A stretch of DNA of 64,000 nt from UBA7446 sp024639165 (GCA_024639165.1 JAHEIX010000019.1:62001-126000), one strand, 5' to 3'. Shown: positions 15,807-25,397, counted from the first letter of the stretch. Notes: a model not told the origin generated them from the sequence alone. Numbers and translations: made by a program.

Positions 15807-15814
15807 CAAAAATA
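15807..15814 (-). promoter_or_regulatory. -7 element before pyrG
   Basis: TATTTTTG on the minus strand matches TAnnTTTG, 22 bases before the pyrG ATG. A possible TTG -33 box lies 23 bases further upstream, a loose spacing. The box is inside the gap between the LysM gene and pyrG. Confidence 0.45.
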
Positions 15815-15825
15815 CAAAGAATAAA

Positions 15826-17619
15826 CTACCTAACATGCAAGGAATCTGCTGGAGGCTTTATGGGCGTTATTTCAATGGTTTCAAAGCCTTGATGTTGAAC
15901 CAAATACGTAGCGGTATTTCGATAACCTCCTTTTGGGTTGGGCTGGTAATCAAATCGGTATTGAAGCTGATCCAAAACACCCAACGTTAAGCCGTCTATT
16001 AACTTTCTTTTGGTGGCTATTCGAAGGGAAGCATCCACCATAACATCAAAACCTTTCACAGCAGTCCGGCTGGGCACCTTCCCATATCGGTCTTTAAATG
16101 ATGCGTCAAACTTAAGGCGTAAGCTATCGCGTTTTTCTAAAAAATGATTGGGGTATGAAAAGTGGATATTACCCAAATGGGCTTGAGAAATGTTTTTATC
16201 GTCATAGGCTGGTGAGCGGAAATGCGTTAACAATTGTACCTGGCGCGCTTCCGAAGACTGGGCATTCAACATGGAAGTCATACTGGTCACCAAATTTAAA
16301 TTTTCGGTTTCCAAAAAAACCCAATTTGGCCTAGTCGGTGTCAATAATGAGTCCACTACATCAGGCTTGATAAAACCAAACTTTTCGTCTGGGGGCAGCA
16401 CTTCTGCCAAAGGGAACTGCTCCTTTAAACGCTGTGCTGTTTGCTTATTTTTGGAGTCTGCAATAATCAACACACAAGGGTTTTCATATTGTGCGTCCAA
16501 AGAATCCACATAACTCATCATGCGTTTGGCAAGTGACTTTTTACTGGGAATCGTATTGATAAGCATTTTACGGGGCTGAATCTCACGCGTAGTCAAAGGG
16601 GAAATAACCGGCACGTTAAAAAAGCTCATGGCTTGTGCCATCCTGCTTACGTTGGCAGGTGTAAAGGGGCCTATAACAGCGTCATAAGCAGTAAAGTCTT
16701 CTTGATTGAGCAGCTGCTCAATTATATGCAACTGCCCCTCAGAGTCAAAAATAGAGAGCTCAATACTCAAACCTGCCTTGTTCAGACTATCGACCGCATG
16801 CAACATACCTGAATAAAAGTCAAGCGAGACCGTTGTTAGGTTGCGTTCTGAAAGGGTCTTATTTGTTTGATCTATGGAATCTAACTCAATTCTAGAAAGT
16901 CGAAACGGAGCTAAAAAAGCAATGCGCACTACAGGAGTAACAAAAGTACTATCCCATAAACTGGTTTTTATTGGTTCGAATTCACCAACAGCGCTTGAAT
17001 CTACTGCTTGCACTTTTGGGATTTTTAAGACCATCCCTACCATAAGTCCAGTAGCTTCTAGACTTGGGTTAAGGGCTTCCAAATCAGATTTGCTCAATCC
17101 CAATTTTTCTTTGAGACGGAAAAAACCTTCTTTGGGCTGAACAGTGTAATAGTCAAATTGTGCCGCAATTTCTTCAGCAGTTTTTGAAGGCACTGTAAGC
17201 ATACTTCCAACAGAAAGTGTATCGCCTAATTGGGGGTTTAACACCCGGAGGGAATCTACTGAAATACCGTAGTTGTAGGCAATTCGCCAGAGAGTTTCCT
17301 TGGGCTGTACGCTGTGGGTTGCTGTTTTGGGTTGCGCTGGAGCAACAACAACTTTTGTTTTATACCTCGGTATTTTGAGTTTGTCACGTTTGCGTATACC
17401 CGCTTTAGCAGTAGGGTTGTAGATCACGATTTGATCTGGCGTAATATCGTAGCGCATTGCGATACGCTCTAGCGTTTCTTTCTTTTTTACTTTATGAATG
17501 ATAAAGTGAGACACTTCTGGCTCTTGAGCATTGCCAAGCAAGCCAAACAAAAGAAAAGTGAGTAGTAACAAAAGCTTACTCCCACTCAATTGTTGCAGGG
17601 GGTTTTGAACTGATATCAT
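15826..17619 (-). CDS. LysM-repeat protein with periplasmic ligand-binding domain
   Basis: 597 residues from the ATG at 17619. A signal peptide (LLLLLTFLLFGLLGNAQ) precedes three LysM repeats (about 40-80, 105-145 and 160-205; for example HKVKKKETLERIAMRYDITP), which bind peptidoglycan or chitin-like glycans. The rest (about 230-590) looks like a type I periplasmic-binding fold, as in amino-acid ABC receptors and LpoA-like proteins. The combination suggests a cell-wall-linked factor such as a regulator of peptidoglycan synthesis, which is inference. The start codon lies inside guaA; an ATG at 17685 gives a longer overlap and a TTG at 17589 a shorter one. Confidence 0.85.
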   Translation of the reverse strand: MISVQNPLQQLSGSKLLLLLTFLLFGLLGNAQEPEVSHFIIHKVKKKETLERIAMRYDITPDQIVIYNPTAKAGIRKRDKLKIPRYKTKVVVAPAQPKTATHSVQPKETLWRIAYNYGISVDSLRVLNPQLGDTLSVGSMLTVPSKTAEEIAAQFDYYTVQPKEGFFRLKEKLGLSKSDLEALNPSLEATGLMVGMVLKIPKVQAVDSSAVGEFEPIKTSLWDSTFVTPVVRIAFLAPFRLSRIELDSIDQTNKTLSERNLTTVSLDFYSGMLHAVDSLNKAGLSIELSIFDSEGQLHIIEQLLNQEDFTAYDAVIGPFTPANVSRMAQAMSFFNVPVISPLTTREIQPRKMLINTIPSKKSLAKRMMSYVDSLDAQYENPCVLIIADSKNKQTAQRLKEQFPLAEVLPPDEKFGFIKPDVVDSLLTPTRPNWVFLETENLNLVTSMTSMLNAQSSEARQVQLLTHFRSPAYDDKNISQAHLGNIHFSYPNHFLEKRDSLRLKFDASFKDRYGKVPSRTAVKGFDVMVDASLRIATKRKLIDGLTLGVLDQLQYRFDYQPNPKGGYRNTATYLVQHQGFETIEITPIKPPADSLHVR

Positions 17620-19102
17620 AAACGACACGATTGATTCCCGGGACACGGTTAATGATTTGGTTAGAAATTTCTTGTAAGAAAGCATTTGGCAAATGTACCC
17701 AATCTGCCGTCATTCCGTCAGTTGAAGTTACGGCTCTTAGAGCAACGCACTTTTCATAGGTGCGTTCATCTCCCATAACCCCGACAGACTGCACAGGCAA
17801 CAGCATAACGCCTGCTTGCCAAACATCGTCGTACAAGCCGTGTTCACGAAGCCCTTGAATAAACAAGGCATCTGCTTCCTGTAACATACTTACCTTTTCA
17901 GCTGTTATATCACCTAAAATGCGAATAGCAAGACCAGGTCCAGGAAATGGATGACGACCAAGAATTTCTTTTGGCATTTCAAGAGTAGCGCCAACGCGAC
18001 GTACCTCATCTTTAAACAACATTTTAAGCGGCTCTACTACTTTGAGTTTCATAAAGTCGGGCAATCCACCTACGTTGTGGTGTGATTTGATGGTAGCAGA
18101 AGGACCGTTTACAGAAATCGACTCAATAACATCTGGGTAAATAGTTCCTTGAGCAAGCCATTTTGCGCCTTCGACCTTATGCGCCTCATCGTCAAAAACA
18201 TCTATAAAAACCTTACCAATGATTTTTCGCTTGGTCTCTGGGTCACCCTCCCCTGCCAAAGCATCTAGGAATTGCTTGGAAGCATCCACCCCCTTAACAT
18301 TCAATCCCAAACCTTTGTATTGCTCCAACACCTCGTCATATTCGTTTTTGCGCAACAATCCATTGTTGACAAAAATACAGTGTAGGTTAGGGCCAATAGC
18401 CTTGTGCAATAAAATAGCAGCTACAGACGAATCCACACCGCCACTAAGACCCAAAATCACCTTATCTTGACCCAACTGCTCGCTTAGTGTAGCTACTGTA
18501 GTTTCTACAAAAGCATCTGATGTCCAGTCGGGATTAATACCGGCTATATCAACCAAAAAGTTTTGTAGCAACTGCTTGCCATCAGTTGAATGATATACTT
18601 CTGGATGAAATTGAATACCATAGGTCATGTCGTTGTCCATAACATAAGCGGCATTGGCAACATCAGAAGTAGATGCCAATTGCGTTGCATGCTCAGGTAA
18701 TTTTTTAATGGTGTCGCTATGACTCATCCACACTTGTGATTCGAGTGGAATACCTTTGGTAAAGGCATGGGGTGCTACTTGTGCCAATCTAGCTCGACCA
18801 TATTCTCTTGTATCAGAAGGGGCTACTGCGCCGCCATTGAAATGCGCCAAATATTGCGCACCATAACACACTCCAAGTAGGGGTACTTTGGATCTGATTT
18901 TTCTCAAATCAGGATGTGGCGCATCCTCAGCACGAACCGAATACGGAGATCCTGAAAGGATAACGGCTTTAAATGTATTGATGTTTTCAGGGATTTTGTG
19001 AAAAGGGTGAATTTCACAAAAGATGGAGAGTTCTCGAACCCTTCGGGCAATCAGCTGCGTGTATTGAGATCCGAAATCGAGGATTAAAACTTTGTTATGC
19101 AT
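17576..19102 (-). CDS. guaA: GMP synthase (glutamine-hydrolysing)
   Basis: 508 residues. The class I amidotransferase domain (1-190) has the nucleophile in LLGVCYGAQYLAHF and the His-x-Glu of IQFHPEVYHS. The ATP pyrophosphatase domain has LGLSGGVDSSVAAILLH, and the C-terminal dimerisation domain ends PPATIEWE. It converts XMP to GMP with glutamine. The ATG at 19102 is preferred over the TTG two codons upstream. A TATTTTTG -7 box at 19106..19113 ends only 3 bases before the ATG, so the mRNA could be leaderless or nearly so. The LysM gene begins within its last codons. Confidence 0.97.
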   Translation of the reverse strand: MHNKVLILDFGSQYTQLIARRVRELSIFCEIHPFHKIPENINTFKAVILSGSPYSVRAEDAPHPDLRKIRSKVPLLGVCYGAQYLAHFNGGAVAPSDTREYGRARLAQVAPHAFTKGIPLESQVWMSHSDTIKKLPEHATQLASTSDVANAAYVMDNDMTYGIQFHPEVYHSTDGKQLLQNFLVDIAGINPDWTSDAFVETTVATLSEQLGQDKVILGLSGGVDSSVAAILLHKAIGPNLHCIFVNNGLLRKNEYDEVLEQYKGLGLNVKGVDASKQFLDALAGEGDPETKRKIIGKVFIDVFDDEAHKVEGAKWLAQGTIYPDVIESISVNGPSATIKSHHNVGGLPDFMKLKVVEPLKMLFKDEVRRVGATLEMPKEILGRHPFPGPGLAIRILGDITAEKVSMLQEADALFIQGLREHGLYDDVWQAGVMLLPVQSVGVMGDERTYEKCVALRAVTSTDGMTADWVHLPNAFLQEISNQIINRVPGINRVVYDISSKPPATIEWE

Positions 19103-19162
19103 ATGCAAAAATACAACTAAACTTCAATGAAGCAGAACCGCTTATCAATAGTTTTTAACAGG

Positions 19163-20776
19163 TTATGGGTATCCTATTTGAATGATTGCCAAACCATTTG
19201 ATGCGGTAGACAAAGTCGCTTTTAATTCATTTGTGAAATTGGCCAAGCCAGCATCTAAAACAAAAGCAGAAAAATGAGCTGTTCGCTCCTGCAATCTGTC
19301 GTTTGGAAATAAATCGTTTCGAATGTCATTGGCACGCACCACCTCGTCTTGCAGTTTTTTTCGCTGTGCCTTTAAGAGGCGGTTTTCGAGTTTATCCAAA
19401 CCCTTGAGCTGCTTTTTCTCCTGTGCCTCAACTGCTCCCAAAAAGGATTTATCCGTTAGTGAGGCCAAGTGATAAAAGGCCTTAAAGTTGTCTTTAAGCA
19501 ATTCACGTTGGGAAGAAAAGTCGATGTCGATATCACTAATTTGACGTACACGCTTGTTGATAAAAGCCGCTGTTGGTAAAAATAAGTCGGCTATGGGCAG
19601 ATGTAGCTTATTGCATTTTTTGACTTGTTTTTCAGACATCAACAAAACGGTAGTACGGTGCTGCAGTAGTGGATATGGAATGTCAAATGCCTCAAAAGCA
19701 GTTTTTAGTTGAAGCCAATAAGCCAACTCACCTCCACCGCCAACATAGGCAATATTTGGCAGTACACTCTCCTGGTACAAGGGACGCATAAGTGCATTAG
19801 GAGAAAAGCGTTCTGGGTACTTTTGAATTTCTTCACATAAACTTTGGAGTGTCCATGTAGCTGGATTTTCTGTAGTACCAAAGTCATCTTCATCTTTTGT
19901 AATACGCAAGCGCTTGTTGTCAAACAGGTAGAAAACATTGATTGCCCTTGGATTGACCTGGGGCTTAAAACCCTTGATTGACTTTTTTAAGGAGTTATTG
20001 GTTTTGTGTACCGCCGTTTGGGTAATGTTTTTGCTTACTTCAGCCTGAAGCACTGGAGCAAACAACGATTTCAAGGCCGTATCGTCACCATCAATCACTA
20101 CGACACCATGTGCTCCAAAAAGCTGATGTACCAATCGTCGTGTTGCATTGGCCAGAGTATTTTCTTGCAGGTAGCATTCAGAAAATAGGGCTAGCAATTC
20201 TTTTCCTTGGTCAGTGCTCGTAAAGTAGGGAGTTAACGTCTTTAAAACAGTCTCTAGACCCGTTGTAGGCATCCGCCCCACAGCACCAGAGGCAGTTGCC
20301 TCCCACCTTACTTTTTGTTCGCCCAAAAAGAAGTGATTTATTTCTTCAAAATCGTGATCTTCAGAGGCCATCCAAAATACAGGCACATATTGATGCTTGT
20401 TATCTGCATCTTGAATGCGTGCTGCCAAATTGATGACATCCAAAATCTTATACCAAAAATACAAGGGACCCGTGAAGATATTCAACTGATGTCCCGTGGT
20501 TATTGTGACTGCGTTGGGTGCTAACAATGCATCTATTTGTGTACGTGTTTTCGCATCAGGATCAAGGTGTTTATATTGCTTGTGCAACACGTCAACCAAT
20601 GTGTTTCGTTTGGATTGGTCAAATGAAGTAGCCCTTTTGGATGCAGCTCGAGTAGCTGCTGGAATTGAAACCAACCCGTTATGAAAGGACTTTAAGGAAG
20701 CGTCGTTTTGCAACAATTGCTGCATCAAGGGCGAATAAACCCCTTTATGATATCCCAACGACTCGATTAGCTTCAT
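19163..20776 (-). CDS. bshC: bacillithiol biosynthesis cysteine-adding enzyme BshC
   Basis: 537 residues, normal for the family. BshC is proposed to attach cysteine to glucosaminyl-malate, the last step in making bacillithiol, the low-molecular-weight thiol of Firmicutes and many Bacteroidota. Recognisable blocks are TTGHQLNIFTGPLYFWYKI, VFWMASEDHDFEEINHF, and YVGGGGELAYWLQLK. The C-terminal third contains a coiled coil (EAQEKKQLKGLDKLENRLL). bshA and bshB are not in this window. It lies 26 bases after rimO on the same strand and may share its transcript. Confidence 0.94.
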   Translation of the reverse strand: MKLIESLGYHKGVYSPLMQQLLQNDASLKSFHNGLVSIPAATRAASKRATSFDQSKRNTLVDVLHKQYKHLDPDAKTRTQIDALLAPNAVTITTGHQLNIFTGPLYFWYKILDVINLAARIQDADNKHQYVPVFWMASEDHDFEEINHFFLGEQKVRWEATASGAVGRMPTTGLETVLKTLTPYFTSTDQGKELLALFSECYLQENTLANATRRLVHQLFGAHGVVVIDGDDTALKSLFAPVLQAEVSKNITQTAVHKTNNSLKKSIKGFKPQVNPRAINVFYLFDNKRLRITKDEDDFGTTENPATWTLQSLCEEIQKYPERFSPNALMRPLYQESVLPNIAYVGGGGELAYWLQLKTAFEAFDIPYPLLQHRTTVLLMSEKQVKKCNKLHLPIADLFLPTAAFINKRVRQISDIDIDFSSQRELLKDNFKAFYHLASLTDKSFLGAVEAQEKKQLKGLDKLENRLLKAQRKKLQDEVVRANDIRNDLFPNDRLQERTAHFSAFVLDAGLANFTNELKATLSTASNGLAIIQIGYP

Positions 20777-20802
20777 AAGACAAAAGTAGTCAATGTAAGA
20801 AA

Positions 20803-22107
20803 CTATTGTGCAGGAACCGCCTCTAAGTCAAAGTCTTGTGCGGCTGTTATGGTTAGATTAGCAAAATCTCCAACCTTGAGGTAGTGTTCGCGGGCATCTA
20901 CCCAAACTTCGTTATCCACATCTGGCGAATCAAACTCTGTACGACCAACAAAACGATTCCCTTCTTTTCTATCGATAACACAACGCAAGGTTTTGCCCAC
21001 CAAGGCTTGGTTTTTTTCCCAAGAAATATGGGCCTGGATTTCCATCAATTCGTTAACACGAGCTTGTTTTACTTCAGCAGGCACATCATCTACCAACGTA
21101 TGGGCGTGAGTGTTCTCTTCATGACTGTACTGAAAACAGCCCAAACGCTCAAAGCGCATTTCCTTTACCCATGACTTAAGCAATTCAAAATCTGCTTCCG
21201 TTTCACCGGGATAACCTAAAATAAGCGAGGTGCGAATGGCCATTTCTGGTACTGCAGCCCTAAAACGCTGGAGTAAAGCCGTTGTTTTCTCTTGTGTTGT
21301 TCCACGACGCATAGACTTCAAAAGATGATCTGAAATATGCTGTAATGGAATATCGATATAGGAACATACTTTGGGCTCCGTTGCAATAACCTCCAATACA
21401 TCTTCTGGAAATCCTGATGGAAAGGCATAGTGTAAGCGAATCCATTCGATGCCATCAACTGTTGTCAGTGCACGCAGTAAATCCGCCAAACGACGTTTTT
21501 TATAAAGGTCTAGCCCATAATAGGTGGAATCTTGAGCGATAATGATCAACTCCTTTACCCCATTTTTAGCAAGACCTTGAGCTTCTTTAACCAAATCTTC
21601 AATAGGCTTTGAGCGATGTGCTCCACGCATAAGGGGAATGGCACAAAACGAACAAGGTCGGTCGCAACCTTCTGATATTTTGAGGTAGGCGTAGTTTTTT
21701 GGTGTAGTGGTGAGGCGTTCACCCAATAATTCATGGCGGTAATCTGCTCCTAGTGCCTTTAGCAAAAGGGGCAAGTCGGTGGTGCCAAAATAGTCATCTA
21801 CATCTGGGATTTCAGCCTCCAAATCATCTTTGTAGCGCTCACTTAAACAACCCGTAACAAAGAGCTTATCAATTTGACCTGTTTGTTTTTGCTCGGCAAA
21901 AGACAATATGGTATTAACCGATTCTTCTTTAGCATTTTCAATAAAACCGCAAGTATTTACAACGACAATATTACCTTGTTGTTCATGTACTACGTCTTTA
22001 TCACTTGCTTTGAGTTGGCCCATAAGCACCTCGGAGTCATAAATGTTTTTAGAACATCCTAGAGTAACGACATTGATTTTATTTTTTTTGGTTGATTTTG
22101 TCCGCAT
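20803..22107 (-). CDS. rimO: ribosomal protein S12 methylthiotransferase RimO
   Basis: 434 residues from the ATG at 22107, which abuts the amidase stop and starts just before the conserved INVVTLGCSKNIYDSE. RimO is a radical-SAM enzyme that methylthiolates the conserved Asp of ribosomal protein S12. The UPF0004 domain holds three cluster Cys (LGCSKN, NTCGF, TGCLSERY), the radical SAM domain has CDRPCSFC (CxxxCxxC), and a TRAM domain closes the protein. SEGCDRPCSFCAIP and RGAHRSKP separate it from MiaB. An in-frame start 16 codons upstream would overlap the amidase gene and is less likely. Confidence 0.95.
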   Translation of the reverse strand: MRTKSTKKNKINVVTLGCSKNIYDSEVLMGQLKASDKDVVHEQQGNIVVVNTCGFIENAKEESVNTILSFAEQKQTGQIDKLFVTGCLSERYKDDLEAEIPDVDDYFGTTDLPLLLKALGADYRHELLGERLTTTPKNYAYLKISEGCDRPCSFCAIPLMRGAHRSKPIEDLVKEAQGLAKNGVKELIIIAQDSTYYGLDLYKKRRLADLLRALTTVDGIEWIRLHYAFPSGFPEDVLEVIATEPKVCSYIDIPLQHISDHLLKSMRRGTTQEKTTALLQRFRAAVPEMAIRTSLILGYPGETEADFELLKSWVKEMRFERLGCFQYSHEENTHAHTLVDDVPAEVKQARVNELMEIQAHISWEKNQALVGKTLRCVIDRKEGNRFVGRTEFDSPDVDNEVWVDAREHYLKVGDFANLTITAAQDFDLEAVPAQ

Positions 22108-22108
22108 A

Positions 22109-23749
22109 TTATTGGTACCCTTCTGGTGATTTTCTATGATTGGAAATACGTTCATAAGCAGCGCCTAAGCTCAAGAGTTTTACCTCACTGAAAGATGGTG
22201 CTATAAATGTAAGGTTAGCAGGCTCTCCATCATCAGCATAGCCCATAGGAATGGTTAAACACGGGTAAAATGCAATAGCAGCGTGACCAGCGTAATAATT
22301 ATTCTTACTAAGTATGGCATCGAGCTGGTATTTAGCAATGGGATCTTGAAAAAAGCCTAAAGCAGCTGTATTTAGCTTTGAAATGGTTGTTTGTAAACCT
22401 TCTTCCGTAATGCTGTCGGCAATAACACCGTCTAGGCGTTTTTGGGAATAGGGCATATAAAGCAGGCTGTCTTGCTTATTAAAATCAATAATTGCTGTCA
22501 CATTTATAGTTGCAAAATCTGCAGTTGACGCGTTTTTAAAATACGCTGGGATGTCTCGCTTCATGTCGCCATTAAGAATTGATGCAAATCCAGTAAGCGT
22601 AATTTTTTTGGGGGTAAACTCAATTACCTCTGCACCTGCAGCTCTTAAGTCTTCAACTGCATTTCGATAAAGAGAGTCTGCCGCTAAAATATTGGTCATG
22701 GCACCAAGTCGTATTCCAGAAAGTGAAGGCTCAACATAGCTGTCTAGAATAGCTGTTAAACGCGGAGCTCGCAATGTAACCTTGTCTTGTGGATCAGGGC
22801 CTGCAATAGCATCTAGCAATATGGCAGTATCTGCGATGCTTTTGGTCATGGGTCCAGAAGTGTCTAAGGTGCTAGATATAGGCACTATTCCCGTTCGGCT
22901 AACAAAACCAATAGTGGGTTTTAGCCCTACAACAGCATTTTGGCTAGATGGAGATAATATAGAGCCTGATGTTTCGGAACCTAAGGCGGCTACGGCATAA
23001 TTCGCAGCCACGGCCACGGCACTGCCTGAACTTGAACCTCCTGTTTCAAAAATTCTTCTGCCATAGGGATTTAGGGTCTGGCCGCCAACAGCACTGTAAC
23101 CAACAGGACAACCGTCGCAGAAATAATAGGCCCATTCACTCAGATTTACTTTTCCTAAAATCAATGCGCCTTTGTTTTTCAGTTGTTTTACAACAAAAGC
23201 ATCTTCGTCGGGGATATGATTTGCTAAAATTGCAGCCCCAGCGGTGGTAGGCATATTTGCGGTATTAATATTGTCTTTCAGTAAAATAGGCATTCCATAG
23301 ATGGGATGCATATCCGCAGCGGCTTGCCTGTCCTTTTGCTTGGCCTCATTAATAATATTGGGGTTAAGGGCTAGAACAGCGTGCAAGGTGGTTTGGGGAT
23401 TAGACTCTAAAAGGCGAATACGATATAAATAGAATTTAACTAAGCTTTCGTAGGACAGCTTTCCGCTGGCTATATGACGCTGTAGTGTTGGAATATCTTG
23501 CTCAATAATCAGCGGTTTTAAAGCGTCATAGGTAGTGTCAAAACCACGTAATTCCTTTTCAAATGGTGCCCACATAGCATCTTTGTCTAAAAACGTAGAC
23601 TGAATGAGCTTGTAGCGCATTCTCGCAATTTCGTGATCGGCATTTTGAGCTAATTCTGCAGATTCGTCATATGGTTGCCAATATTCACGTGAGGCAGTAG
23701 TACAAGAGAATACCAACAGCATAAACACTACGCTTAACATTGTTTTCAT
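22109..23749 (-). CDS. amidase-signature family lipoprotein
   Basis: 546 residues. MKTMLSVVFMLLVFSC is a lipoprotein signal, so this is an envelope-located amidase rather than the cytoplasmic GatA. The amidase signature is complete: the catalytic Lys in LKDNINTANMPTTAG, the Ser of GSETSGS (cis-Ser) and the GGSSSGSAVAVA glycine/serine loop, giving the Ser-cisSer-Lys triad. Natural substrates of such secreted amidases are mostly unknown; fatty-acid amides, peptides or D-amino acid amides are possible. It overlaps ftsY by 4 bases and is followed by rimO after one base, so it is inside an operon. Confidence 0.9.
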   Translation of the reverse strand: MKTMLSVVFMLLVFSCTTASREYWQPYDESAELAQNADHEIARMRYKLIQSTFLDKDAMWAPFEKELRGFDTTYDALKPLIIEQDIPTLQRHIASGKLSYESLVKFYLYRIRLLESNPQTTLHAVLALNPNIINEAKQKDRQAAADMHPIYGMPILLKDNINTANMPTTAGAAILANHIPDEDAFVVKQLKNKGALILGKVNLSEWAYYFCDGCPVGYSAVGGQTLNPYGRRIFETGGSSSGSAVAVAANYAVAALGSETSGSILSPSSQNAVVGLKPTIGFVSRTGIVPISSTLDTSGPMTKSIADTAILLDAIAGPDPQDKVTLRAPRLTAILDSYVEPSLSGIRLGAMTNILAADSLYRNAVEDLRAAGAEVIEFTPKKITLTGFASILNGDMKRDIPAYFKNASTADFATINVTAIIDFNKQDSLLYMPYSQKRLDGVIADSITEEGLQTTISKLNTAALGFFQDPIAKYQLDAILSKNNYYAGHAAIAFYPCLTIPMGYADDGEPANLTFIAPSFSEVKLLSLGAAYERISNHRKSPEGYQ

Positions 23750-24681
23750 GGACTCGTTTTTTGAAATAGTGAATCTAAAAATGCCTTGGTTTCAAATGGA
23801 ATTAAGTCATCTATACCTTCCCCCACACCAATATAGCGAATGGGTACATCAAGTTCATCAGAAATACCGATTACAACTCCACCTTTTGCAGTGCCATCTA
23901 ACTTGGTTAGTATAAGCCCAGAGATCGTTGTTGCTTCTGCAAATAACTTAGCCTGCATAAAGGCATTTTGCCCTGTACCGCCATCCAACACCAACAAGGT
24001 TTCGTGTGGTGCTTCTGGAATGATTTTTTTAACCACCCGTTCAATTTTAGCCAATTCTTGCATCAAGTTGGTATTGTTGTGCAACCGTCCAGCAGTGTCG
24101 ATAAACAGTACATCTACCTGTTCTTTCATGGCGCGTTCAACAGCTGTAAATGCCACTGAAGCAGGATCACTGCCTTCCTGTAAGCTAACAAAGGGAACTT
24201 GAGCTCTTTCGGACCAAAGTCGCAATTGATCAATTGCGCCTGCACGAAAGGTGTCTGCAGCAGCCAGCATTACTTTTTTACCTTGTTGTTTGTATTGATG
24301 CGCCAACTTACCTACAGTAGTCGTCTTGCCTGCGCCGTTAACACCAACAACCAATATAACCTGCAAGCCGTCCTGATCGGTTGAGAGCGATGGGTTGTTA
24401 TCGGTAAACAAGGTAAATATCTCATCATAAAGCAGCTGATCCAACTCTTCGGCTTTTATGAATTTATCTTTGGCTACGCGTTGTTCTAAACGGTCTATGA
24501 TTTTTTCAGTAGTGGCTACCCCTACGTCGGAGGTAATAAGTATTTCTTCAAGTGCTTCTAAAAAATCGGCATCTACCCTACTTTTTCCGAGCACTACTTT
24601 TTTCAGTCGTTCTGTCCAAGCTTTTTTTGTTGCCGACAAACCGGATTGAAGTTTCTTAGATGATTTTGAAAAAAGCCCCAT
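23746..24681 (-). CDS. ftsY: signal recognition particle receptor FtsY
   Basis: 311 residues. The short form, without a long acidic A domain. The N domain (about 1-95) leads into the GTPase G domain: G1 GVNGAGKTTTVGKLAH, the RAGAIDQLRLW insertion box, G3 DTAGRLHNN, G4 TKLDGTAKGG and the closing GVGEGIDDLIPF. It docks SRP-ribosome complexes at the inner membrane. It is downstream of the rpmB-rpmG-DUF4295 group, but a strong terminator (24706..24733) separates them, so ftsY-amidase-rimO-bshC may form their own unit. Confidence 0.96.
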   Translation of the reverse strand: MGLFSKSSKKLQSGLSATKKAWTERLKKVVLGKSRVDADFLEALEEILITSDVGVATTEKIIDRLEQRVAKDKFIKAEELDQLLYDEIFTLFTDNNPSLSTDQDGLQVILVVGVNGAGKTTTVGKLAHQYKQQGKKVMLAAADTFRAGAIDQLRLWSERAQVPFVSLQEGSDPASVAFTAVERAMKEQVDVLFIDTAGRLHNNTNLMQELAKIERVVKKIIPEAPHETLLVLDGGTGQNAFMQAKLFAEATTISGLILTKLDGTAKGGVVIGISDELDVPIRYIGVGEGIDDLIPFETKAFLDSLFQKTSP

Positions 24682-24705
24682 GGGTTAAAGGTACGTTTTG
24701 AGAAT

Positions 24706-24733
24706 AAAAAAAGCCACAAGATTGTGGCTTTTT
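24706..24733 (-). terminator. intrinsic terminator of the rpmB operon
   Basis: AAAAAGCCACA-AGAT-TGTGGCTTTTT is a near-perfect hairpin. On the minus strand it is followed by a run of seven T, so it ends the rpmB-rpmG-DUF4295 transcript just before ftsY. Confidence 0.85.
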
Positions 24734-24753
24734 GATCGTTTATATGGTTGGTT

Positions 24754-24906
24754 TTACTTTTTAGACAACCAGTCATTCACCAATTCAGGTGCTAAAATGG
24801 TTTCTACGTATGTATATGCGCCAGATTTTTCACTACGCACCATTTTAATGGCTTTCGTAAGACGCTTTGATTTTGTTTGTAAGGTTGCTACTGTTTTCTT
24901 AGCCAT
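24754..24906 (-). CDS. DUF4295 small basic protein
   Basis: 50 residues, starting MAKKTVATLQTKSKRLTKAI and ending NDWLSKK. It is lysine-rich and matches DUF4295, a small family I know only from Bacteroidota, nearly always encoded after rpmB and rpmG. The order here is exactly that, with 2 bases between rpmG and this gene. The size, charge and constant linkage suggest a ribosome-associated protein; this is inference. The ORF was found by direct translation of the gap between rpmG and the terminator. Confidence 0.88.
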   Translation of the reverse strand: MAKKTVATLQTKSKRLTKAIKMVRSEKSGAYTYVETILAPELVNDWLSKK

Positions 24907-24908
24907 AA

Positions 24909-25091
24909 TTACTTAATTTCTTTGTGAACCGTCATACGCTTTAGAATCGGGTTGAATTTTTTAATTTCAATACGATCTGGCGTGTTTTTTTTGTTTTTGG
25001 TGGTAATGTAGCGAGAAGTACCTGCAAGACCTGAGTCCTTGTGCTCTGTACATTCCAAAATAACTTGAACGCGATTTCCTTTTTTAGCCAT
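24909..25091 (-). CDS. rpmG: 50S ribosomal protein L33
   Basis: 60 residues, normal length. L33 is a small zinc-ribbon-derived protein near the E site of the large subunit. The sequence reads MAKKGNRVQVILECTEHKDS, then SRYITTKNKKNTPDRIEIKKF, which is diagnostic. It keeps one Cys (LECTEH) but lacks the CxxC pairs of the zinc-binding form, so it is the C- type that does not need zinc. It lies 8 bases after rpmB and 2 before the DUF4295 gene. Confidence 0.95.
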   Translation of the reverse strand: MAKKGNRVQVILECTEHKDSGLAGTSRYITTKNKKNTPDRIEIKKFNPILKRMTVHKEIK

Positions 25092-25099
25092 GACGTGCC

Positions 25100-25336
25100 T
25101 TATTTAATAAGTCCTTGTGCGCGTGCTTCTTTCAAAACAGCAGGAAGACCCTTTTTGTTAATGGTTTTAAGCGCCGATGTTGAAAGCTTGAGTGTTATCC
25201 ACTTGTCTTCTTCAACAAGGTAGAAACGCTTCTTGATAAGGTTAGCACCAAACTTACGCTTGGTTTTATTCATGGCATGCGATACGTTGTTCCCAACCAT
25301 CGCCTTTTTGCCCGTTAATTCACATACTTTCGACAT
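25100..25336 (-). CDS. rpmB: 50S ribosomal protein L28
   Basis: 78 residues from the ATG at 25336 (MSKVCELTGKKAMVGNNVSH), the conserved start of L28; an upstream ATG adding eight residues is unlikely. KTKRKFGANLIKKRFYL and ITLKLSTSALKTINKKG are family blocks. L28 binds 23S rRNA in the large subunit. It heads a three-gene ribosomal operon that ends at the terminator before ftsY. Confidence 0.95.
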   Translation of the reverse strand: MSKVCELTGKKAMVGNNVSHAMNKTKRKFGANLIKKRFYLVEEDKWITLKLSTSALKTINKKGLPAVLKEARAQGLIK

Positions 25337-25397
25337 GACATCTTTTTTAACAGGGTGCAAACTTAGGAAAATATGGTGTGTTAAAAAAATTTTTTGA

